Source: Carposina sasakii (lineage: Eukaryota; Arthropoda; Insecta; Lepidoptera; Carposinidae). Taken from it: DNA of 64,000 nucleotides. The position numbers were made by a program, and so were the translations under genes. The notes beneath the pieces were generated by a model. The model had not been told where the DNA came from. It made no database searches and saw only the letters and a list, made by a program, of their open reading frames with translations. The stretch is taken from NCBI GenBank assembly GCA_014607495.2, contig CP053172.1:10120888-10184887 (forward strand). The letters run 5' to 3'. Each line of letters begins with the position of its first letter. Position 1 is the first letter of the stretch. Positions 56,425 through 64,000 of the stretch are shown one piece after another.

Positions 56425-56710
56425 TCACATAGACAGTGTCACATAGACAGCGTCATATGGACAGTGTCACATAGACAGCGTCATATGGACAGTGTCACAT
56501 AGACAGCGTCATATGGATAGTGTCACATAGACAGCGTCATATAGACAGCGTCACATAGACAGTGTCACATAGACAGGGTCACATAGACAGCGTCACCTAG
56601 ACAGGGTCACATAGACAGCGTCACATAGACAGCGTCACATAGACAGCGTCACATAGGCAGCGAGCGTCACATAGACAGGGTCACATAGACAGCGTCACAT
56701 AGACAACGTT
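56425..56710 (+). repeat. 14-bp minisatellite (CACATAGACAGCGT)
   Basis: About 20 units of TCACATAGACAGCG with a TCATATGGACAGTG variant that alternates in the first part. It lies inside the noncoding LTR element. Confidence 0.9.
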
Positions 56711-58604
56711 ATAATAATTATGGAAGCACACTGTCGTTATAATGGCAGACCTGACAGTAAACTGCATTATTCTTTGTCTTCATCTTTTGCAAACGGGTAG
56801 GTATGCGATTCTTTCGTTTTGATTCGGGTACTTAAGTCTTATTTCATTTTTAACTGTGTGTATTAAAAGTATTTATTTATCTACTTATTTGTAGAGTCAA
56901 TTATTATAATCATGCATTCCAAGTAGAGAAGTAGTAGCTGATCAATTATAGTGGGCGAACGAATCGCTTAAGTTTGGAGAGTTCACATAGTACTTTTTTT
57001 TGGACAGAAGTTGGCTAACTATTTGGGGCTTATAAGTTCATTGTAATTAACTTTCTGAAGCTTGTAAAAGTACCTATGTATAATATTTAAGTTATTATCC
57101 TACACTGAAATTATTTTATTGTTTTATTTATTCTATTTCCCCTTATTTTTTTAAAAATATCATCGGTAAGCGTAGCGTTGCACGCGCTCCAGCCAGATAG
57201 ACTGATGACTTAAAGAATGGGGCTGGCAGTGATTTGATGACAAAATGGGAGATCAAGTAGTGTGACGTGCTCTGGTGGAGGCGTACATCCCGCAGTGGAC
57301 TGCAATTGGCTGAAAACGATGACGATTCCCCCTTTTTGTACCTAACTAGAAGTATAATAATTGCAATAAATAGGTAGATAATTCATTCCTTTTTTCTATG
57401 GATAATTCAGACACAACATCGTCATATAGATCATACGTCACAAAGACACTTAATATTATTTTCAGTACAAGCATTGAGGAGAATAGCTGGAACAAGGTCG
57501 AAAACTCTAAGGTGTTTCCATTTCTTAAGTAGGAGTAGATTCTTGTTTAGGAGACATAGATTGAATACATCACAATGTGGGTTATGTCACAGAGACTAAG
57601 TCACATATACAACATCAAGACAAGTTCTACAGGTTTCAGTTAAAGCTCAGTGATAGACTTTACTTAGTTCTAGGCACTATTCATATCATTGTGTAATATA
57701 CTTTCCTCAAACATAGCCTTAAACCAGTAAGTTTTAACATTCCCCGTAATTTTTCCTAATTATTTTATAAATTTTACTAGCTTCACATTGAACTAATATT
57801 AGAAATCTAGAACTCAATTGAATAACCTTAATAAAAATTTTCTTACTAGCAGTATCTACGACTTGTTAACACCATGAACAGTAGGTACCTACTTCTCATA
57901 TGGTACGTTATTATTCTAAGCGATCTACATTAGTCGAACTGGTTTATTTTATTGAAACTGCACCAGACTTTTGCAGAGGCACATTAAATTTGCTAAATAT
58001 TTTCACGATGTTTTTTATATTTATTATGCTATTATGTTAGCATTATTATGTTAACTTCCTGTTGTATTATATCTATCATCGCAAAGTATTTCTATACTGT
58101 AATGAATATTAATTTAACTACTAAGTTACAGTTCAGGTCTACACTGTTACATTTCATTGTAAAATTGGATTATTAAACCATATTACTAAACTGTATTTAT
58201 TGCTAACCGTTGTGATTCAAACATATTCTTAAACTGCCTGGCTCATCTGGATTGTTAAACTGATTTTGTGAACTTGTATTCATAAACTTGTATTCAAAAT
58301 TGGTCAGAAGTGGCACCATGTGGTTCCAACGGCCCTTGGTGCTCTGCCTACCCCGTAAGGGATAAAGGCGTGATTATATGTATGTTATATGTATGTATTC
58401 ATAAACTTTCTATACATTGCTGGGTTTCATTAGTATTGCTAACCTGTCTATAGGTTGCTAGGTTGCTTTTCTAAACAGTATTCCTAATCTGTAAACTTTA
58501 AATGCATTGCATTGTTTAACAGCATTGCTAACTACTTTGTATTTCTAAGGGACATCGCTTAATTGTATTTCTGAACTGCACCACTAAGTTACAGTGCTAA
58601 ACTT
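56711..58604. other. LTR-element interior, no gene
   Basis: AT-rich, no convincing frame. From about 58120 diverged copies of the downstream minisatellite unit (phrases such as TTAAACTGCATTGCTAA) begin to appear. A short phrase CCTACCCCGTAAGGGATAAAGGCGTGATTATATGTATG at about 58347 resembles retroposed 3' tails and may be a small insertion. Confidence 0.4.
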
Positions 58605-59010
58605 TATTTTATTTATTTTATATCTTTTTATTTTATATTTATTTTATTTAAATTTTGTATTTAAATTTATTTATTTAAGTTTAAAACTTAACCATTTAAG
58701 TTATTTATTTTAAGTTAACCATTTAATGTTTTAAAGTTAATTTATTTAAATTTATTTATATGTTTAAATTTATTTATTAAAATATATTTATTTAAATTTA
58801 TTTATTTAAATTCATTTATTTAAATTTATTTATTTAAATTCATTTATTTAAATTCATTTATTTAAATTCATTTATTTAAATTTATTTATTTATTTAAATT
58901 TATTTTAAATTATTTATTTACTTAAATTTATTTTAAATTATTTATTTGTTTGAATTTATTTTAAATTATTTATTTATTTAAATTTATTTTAAATTTATTT
59001 ATTTATTGAT
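58605..59010. repeat. TTTATTTAAA low-complexity block
   Basis: About 400 bases of T/A-only sequence with ATTTATTTAAATTTATTTA units, inserted in or grown within the minisatellite field. Confidence 0.9.
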
Positions 59011-59029
59011 TTATTCTTCAAACTCAATT

Positions 59030-60130
59030 GTTTAAACTGTACAGTTATCTGCATCTTATACTGTATAGTTAAGTTCACCTGCATCTCTAGACTGTATTGT
59101 TAACTGTATCCTCAAACTATGTACTTAATTGCATCCTTAAACTGTATAGTTAACTGCATTTTCAAACTATGGTTAAAGCATCTCTAACTTGTATAGTTAA
59201 CTGCAACTCTAAATTATAATTAATTGTATGTCTAAACTGTATGGTTAAGTGCATCTCTAAACGGTATAGTTACTTGCATCTCTAAACTGTATAGTTAACT
59301 GTATCTCTAAACTATATAAATAACTGCAACTTTGAACTCTATAATTAACTGCAAGTCTAAACTGTGTATATAACTGCATCTCTAAACTGTAAAGTTAACT
59401 GCAACTCCAAACTGTATAGTTACTACAACCCTAAATTGTATAGTTAACTTCAACTCTAAACCGTTTGGTTAACTGCATCTCTAAACTGTTTGGTTAACTG
59501 CATCTCTAAACTGTTTGGTTAACTGCAACTCTAAAATGTATAGTTAACTGCAACTCTAAAATGTATAGTTAACTGCAACTCTAAAATGTATAGTTAACTG
59601 CAACTCTAAAATGTATAGTTAACTGCAACTCTAAAATGTATAGTTAACTGCAACTCTAAAATGTATAGTTAACTGCAACTCTAAGCTGTATAGATATAGT
59701 TAGCTGTAACTCTAAGCTGTACCTATGTAGTTAACTGCAACTCTAAAATGTATAGTTAACTGCAACTCTAAAATGTATAGTTAACTACAACTCTAAAATG
59801 TATAGTTAACTGCAACTCTAAGCTGTATAGTTAGCTGTAACTCTAAGCTGTATAGTTAACTGCAACTCTAAACTGTATAGTTAACTGCTACTTTAAACCT
59901 AATCTGTATAATCAACTGCAACTTTAAACTGTATAGTCAGCTGCAACTCTAAACTGTATATTTAACTGAAACTCTAAACTGTATTGTTAGTATAACTCTT
60001 AACTGTATAGTTAACTAAAACTTTTACTATATTAGTTAACTGCACTTCTAATCGTAGTTAACCGCACCTCTAACTATAGTTAATTGTACTTCTAACTGTA
60101 TCTCTATAGGTATATTGTTTAGTCAACTGC
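59030..60130. repeat. 25-bp minisatellite (AACTGCAACTCTAAAATGTATAGTT)
   Basis: About 40 units; the most uniform run is 59521-59690, where seven units are near identical. Units on either side diverge (TGCATCTCTAAACTG variants) and fade out toward 60450. Each unit contains GTTAAC, so the array is regularly spaced in that word. Confidence 0.92.
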
Positions 60131-60449
60131 ATTTCTAACCTAAAGAGTGAACTGCATCTCTAGATAGTTTTACCAAACTTTATACCGTATTATAACCGCA
60201 TTGCTCAATTGCATAGCTACCTACACTGCTATTTGCATTGTTAAACTGCACTCAAAAATTTAATAGGAAAACTGCATATCTAAACTAAAAATTTTTAACC
60301 AACACTGTTGTGAACTTCAGAAACTCTAATGTTTTAACGCATTGTTAAAGTGCATTATGAAACTGCATCGTTAAATTGTATCCTAAAATTGCACTAGCAA
60401 ACTGTATTACCAAGATGCATGGCATTATTACGAGTGTACTACCTAATTT

Positions 60450-61372
60450 ATCTATATACCTACTATAGAAACTAGGGTATCGTATTGCTATACCGCATTT
60501 ACCTTCCATTTCCTATTTATCACGATTGCTAATAACGGCATACCCGCTAAATATATAAGGATCAAATAATTATATTGTAGTTGCAATGAATACTAAATAA
60601 TACTTTCGTGTGTCAGTACACATACTCAATATCATATTGTTTCTCAAAAGTCTCTTATCACCTTCCCAAATACTAAGCATGGCGTAGCAAGAAGATGCCA
60701 ACAATCAAGCCCAGACAAAAGTCTCGCATTTATGCTACTACACCCCATGGTTTGAATCTATTGTAAGGTGAATATTATTCGTATCATATCTACACATAAT
60801 ATAATAAAACGGGTCGTAACTTATTATGATAACGGCATGGATACACGAAAGCCGTATCTTGAAAAACTGTCATAAACTATTAGATTAAAGTTGCAAAATT
60901 CACACAGCATATTAAACAAATTACATGTTTCGATCTTACCCAGAATAAGCAGCTCCTGATACGCCACAACAGCCAGGTGCTCTTCTGTACGGCCCATGCG
61001 GTGGCAACGGTCTCCGGAAAAATAACCATGAACACCGATGCCTTTAAGTTGTGATGCGGAATCGGCTTCCACTGCAGATGGACATTAAAAGATCTTGACA
61101 CTGGCGCTCTTAACAGCAACAGCAACAGCATGGAATTTAGGTAGTACAGCAGCATCATTGATTGGGTTCTAGTAATTACATTGTCTTCATCTTCTTGTTT
61201 CTCCAGTTTCTTGTTGTTTCATGTTGAATATATTCCAGTTGTCCATAAAAAAAAAAAATCTCCATCCTTTTGTGTACATTCTTCACCGATTTTGCCATGT
61301 TTCGCAAATCTTTTCTTGCAGTCGTCACCCGTGGGCAGGGCGGGTTTATTTTCCGGCATCCCACTTCTGAAG
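60450..61372. other. Right interior of the LTR element
   Basis: Unique sequence. On the minus strand 61158-60950 has a modest frame ending at a GTAAGA donor-like site (ADSASQLKGIGVHGYFSGD, TEEHLAVVAYQELLIL), and 61359-61219 encodes a Lys-rich 46-codon ORF. Neither is recognised; together they could be the worn start of a spliced transcript. Confidence 0.35.
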
Positions 61373-62630
61373 TGTCACCGATGATTACTCGTTGGCGCAG
61401 CAGTATATTCAGGATGCGGAGTCAAACATCGCAGTTGCTATGTAGAACTATTTATTTATCACTTATACAGTTAAAGCTGCTTCAGGCGATATAACATTCG
61501 GGGAAAGAAGCAGCAAGAAACCCGATTCGCCGTAAATAGATTATATCGTTGCAATGTTTTTAAATAGAACAGAGATCGAGCAGAGTAACGTCTTACAAAC
61601 TCAACAGTCAAGAATAAAGTGACACCATTTAGTTTCTACCCTGCTATTTATACAACCATCGCAACCTCCCAGAACAATATTGCAGGAGTCATAATAGCTA
61701 CTTTTATAAAATATAGCCTTTAATCAATTGACTTTATATAATAACTAGTGGCCCGCCCTCGCTTCGCTTCGGTACATATCAATACATAGATACAACTTTA
61801 TATGTAGGTACAGCGGTTTTCGTTTAAATTTGGAACTCCCGTTGGTCCCCTTCCCGTGGGAATTTCGGGAAATCCGTTCTTAGAGCTTCCTTGTAGCCCT
61901 AATCCGATTTCAGCTTCGTATAAATAGCTGTTTTCGTAAAAAACTTAAATTCCCGTAACTCCCCTTCCCATAGGAATTTCGGGAAATCCGTTCTTAGTGC
62001 TCCCTCGCAGTCCCTAATGAACATACAGGTCCAATTTCAAATTCATATGTATCGCAGTTGTCGTAAAAAAAATGAATTCCCGTTTGTCCCCTTCCCGTGG
62101 GAATATCGGGAAATCCGTTTGAATTCCCATTTGTCCCCTTCCCTTGGGAATTTCGGGAAATCCGTTTTTAGTCCTTCCTCGTTGTCCCCAATGAACATAT
62201 ATGCCCGATTTCAGCTTCATATGTATAGCGGTTCTCGTAAAAATTATGAATTCCCGTTAGTCCCCTTCCCGTGGGAATTTCGGGAAATCCGTTTTTAGTC
62301 CTTCCTCGTTGTCCCCAATGAACATATATGCCCGATTTCAGCTTCATATGTATAGCGGTTTTCGTAAAAAATATTAAATTCCCGTTGGTCGCCTTCCCGT
62401 GGGAATATCGGGAAATTCTTATAGCCTATGTTCATCCAGGTCCAATAAGGATTCTAACGGTGAAAGAATTTTTGAAATCGGTCCAGTAGTTTCGGAGCCT
62501 ATTCATTACAACCAAACAAACAAAGTTTTCCTCTTTATAATATTAGTATAGAAGTATAGATAATAATTAATATTATAAGGTACGCTGTATATTCATATGT
62601 ATGATGTGGTGCTGACTGTAAACTGTAACA
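61373..62630 (-). repeat. LTR, right copy, with a Helitron insertion
   Basis: Same sequence as 55849-56290 except one A to G change near 62587 and the 816-base insert at 61745-62560. Confidence 0.93.
61745..62560 (-). mobile_element. Non-autonomous Helitron in the right LTR
   Basis: On the minus strand it starts TCTATACTTCTATACTAATA and ends GGGCCACTAG, inserted between A (61744) and T (62561) with no target duplication; the left LTR shows the empty site exactly. The interior has several copies of a unit of about 120 bases around TTCCCGTGGGAATTTCGGGA AATCCG, with ATGAACATATATGCCCGATT between. No Rep/helicase gene. Confidence 0.92.
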
Positions 62631-62702
62631 CTTAAGATAGGTAATTTTATTGCAATGGTTTTAAATGAAACTCAAAAATAAAACAAAATCGTAATTATTT
62701 AT

Positions 62703-63766
62703 TTAAACAAAATGCTCGAAATGTCTACCACCAACATAAATACACGCCCTACATCGTTTTAAAAATGAGCGGGAGATATGGCGGGCAAATCTTCTATTGT
62801 TTATTGATTCCGCGGCCTCTGTAATCCTCGCCCTCAAGTCAGCCAAGTCCCTGATGGGTTTTCCGTAAACTTTTTCTTTTATAGCACCCCAGTAAAAAAG
62901 TCTAACGGGTTTAAATCCGGTGAACGAGCTGGCCACGCTATAGCACCGGCCCTTCCCATCCACCTACCAGGGTATTCTTCATCTAGGAAATCCCTTACAA
63001 GACGTGCATAATGTGCTGGGCACCCATCATGCTGGAACCACATATTCCTCATTGTTTCTAGCGGCACATCTTCCAATAGATTTGGTAATTCGTTTTGTAA
63101 GAAGTGTAAGTACGCCTCTCCAGTCAGTGCCTCAGGTAGCTCAAAGGGTCCTATTATTTTACCATTTAGTATTCCGGTCCACATGTTCACTTTAAAACGA
63201 TATTGGGACCGATCTTCTCTAAGTAGGCGGGGATTTTCTACGTGCCACTCGTGCAAATTGTGTAGGTTCATGTATCCGTCCTTTTTAAAAGTAGACTCGT
63301 CGGACCACAGTATTTTATTAAAAAATTGAGGGTCCTCCCTATGCATGCGCAACATCCTACGACAAAATCCAAGTCTCGCAGGATAATCGCGTGGTAACAG
63401 ACCCTGTACGCGTTGCACGTGGTACGGGTGAAATTTCTCAGCTTTTAATATGCGATGAGCAGTACTTTTTGGTACACCTGTACTTGCTTCAATTGCCCGA
63501 ACTGAAGTACTCGGATCGTCTGCGACGGCTTGAAACACTTCATCTTCGACATCGAACCGAGGTCTGCCTTCATTAACCGCTTGATGTGGAAATCGACCCT
63601 CAGACAATAGTCGGTGGATATTGACGAAAACACGGCTATCCGGGTGACGTGCGGCGTTCGGATATCTTTCGCGGTAGAGTCTTGCTGCAGTACCGGCATT
63701 ACATCTACATTCGCCGTAAATGAGATGCATGTTCGCATATTCTTGTGCAGTGTACGTGGGTGGCAT
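62703..63766 (-). pseudogene. Mariner-type (IS630/Tc1/mariner) transposase with one frameshift
   Basis: From ATG 63766: N-terminal helix-turn-helix regions (EYANMHLIYGECRCNAGTAA, ASTGVPKSTAHRILKAEKF), then the catalytic domain: WSDESTFKKDGYMNLHNLH, FQHDGCPAHYARLVRDFL, ARSPDLNPLDFF with a third Asp (D-x36-D spacing from the second). One frame change near 62885 moves the last 60 residues (YWGAIKEKVYGKPIRDL, NNRRFARHIS) to another frame ending at 62703. Otherwise complete, about 350 residues. The D-D-D pattern with GRWMGRAG insert places it in a mariner-related lineage; the exact clade is not claimed. Confidence 0.9.
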
Positions 63767-64000
63767 GGTGGTACAGTATCACACACTTAAGTCCTTGAGA
63801 AAGCCGGGTCGTTGGAAGAAATCACAAACAATGTCCAAATCACAAAGAAATAATCAAGTCCAGAAAGCGAAGCAAAGTTGTTAGTACAAAATGAACACAA
63901 ACGAATACAAAGGATGCGCAGTAAACGTGAGAGCATAATGTACTGACCGACTAACGCTCGCTGCCCGCGGTGCCATAAAACAGTGGAAGCAGGACGCAAT
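63767..64000. other. Leader of the mariner-type transposase; element end not reached
   Basis: No second gene. No inverse match to ACAGAATGTCCCAAAAGG is seen here, so the element's right end probably lies outside the window. Confidence 0.4.

Larger units (their letters stand above)
55849..62630 (-). mobile_element. Large LTR retrotransposon derivative without recognisable gag or pol
   Basis: Two 442-base LTRs differ by one base once a Helitron in the right copy is set aside. CTTA duplicates flank the element (55845-55848, 62631-62634). Termini are TGT...ACA. The 5.1-kb interior has no gag, protease, reverse transcriptase or integrase; it is largely minisatellite. On the minus strand the LTR has TATAAAG and AATAAA in sensible order, and a 46-codon ORF (MPENKPALPTGDDCKKRF) starts at 61359 just inside the right LTR, so minus is the likely transcription strand. 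Being nearly LTR-identical yet noncoding, it must have been moved by another element's proteins. Confidence 0.85.

Noticed and set aside
56257..56502. Plus-strand ORF reaching into the 14-bp array
   Set aside because: Most of it is LTR and minisatellite read by chance; repeated DSVT/HRQ phrases come from the repeat.
56425..56710. A CRISPR-like array
   Set aside because: Units are 14 bp with no unique spacers and the genome is eukaryotic; it is a minisatellite.

Overview
The window looks like repeat-dense insect DNA, most likely from a moth or butterfly. The basis is composition and context, not a species match: AT-rich DNA, GT-AG introns, lepidopteran-style Helitron ends (TCTATACTAATATTATAAAG at the 5' end, CTAG at the 3' end), a tRNA-derived SINE, and piggyBac, Harbinger, ISL2EU, BEL/Pao, Copia, Gypsy and several non-LTR lineages packed together. 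I see no bacterial gene, operon, CRISPR array or rRNA, and no convincing single-copy host gene except possibly a small Myb/SANT-domain gene near 14 kb. Many open reading frames are transposon proteins and most are broken.

Layout. 0-2.9 kb: 3' part of a Copia element with its 3' LTR. 4.0-8.3 kb (minus): a two-ORF non-LTR retrotransposon. 9.6-12.8 kb: relics of MADF, hAT and Gypsy genes. 13.5-15.7 kb: a spliced SANT-domain gene with a duplicated last exon, a SINE, and a compact block of nested hairpins. 16.6-19.1 kb: a Mutator-like (MULE) transposon with about 300-bp inverted ends. 19.2-28.3 kb: a hAT fragment, an unrecognised GC-rich ORF that could be an endogenous viral capsid, and a BEL/Pao element split by a full-ORF LINE. 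28.6-34.3 kb: an ISL2EU transposon with convergent THAP-transposase and YqaJ-nuclease genes, the second split by a Helitron-like insert. 34.6-37.3 kb: a PIF/Harbinger transposon whose MADF gene spans the transposase. 37.5-44.6 kb: a Gypsy element (minus) whose 3' LTR holds a TTAA-flanked short element and an intact piggyBac transposase gene. 44.6-48.9 kb: a broken Copia element containing a chimeric LINE. 49.3-50.3 kb: a Tc1 relic. 50.8-51.1 kb: a small membrane-protein ORF. 51.5-55.2 kb: a second Harbinger with clear ends. 55.3-64 kb: a mariner-type element that appears to hold a 6.8-kb LTR element with almost no coding capacity and large minisatellites.

How the parts relate. The region is a record of nested insertions and their order can partly be read. 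A Helitron interrupts one LTR of the noncoding LTR element, and the other LTR gives the intact site. A Helitron-like insert interrupts the YqaJ gene, and leaving it out keeps the reading frame. A LINE splits BEL/Pao. piggyBac-type elements split the Gypsy LTR. Each two-gene DNA transposon (ISL2EU and both Harbingers) carries its transposase and accessory DNA-binding or nuclease gene on opposite strands. In both Harbingers the genes interleave, so that exons of one lie in introns of the other.

All names come from reading motifs by eye; no database search was possible.
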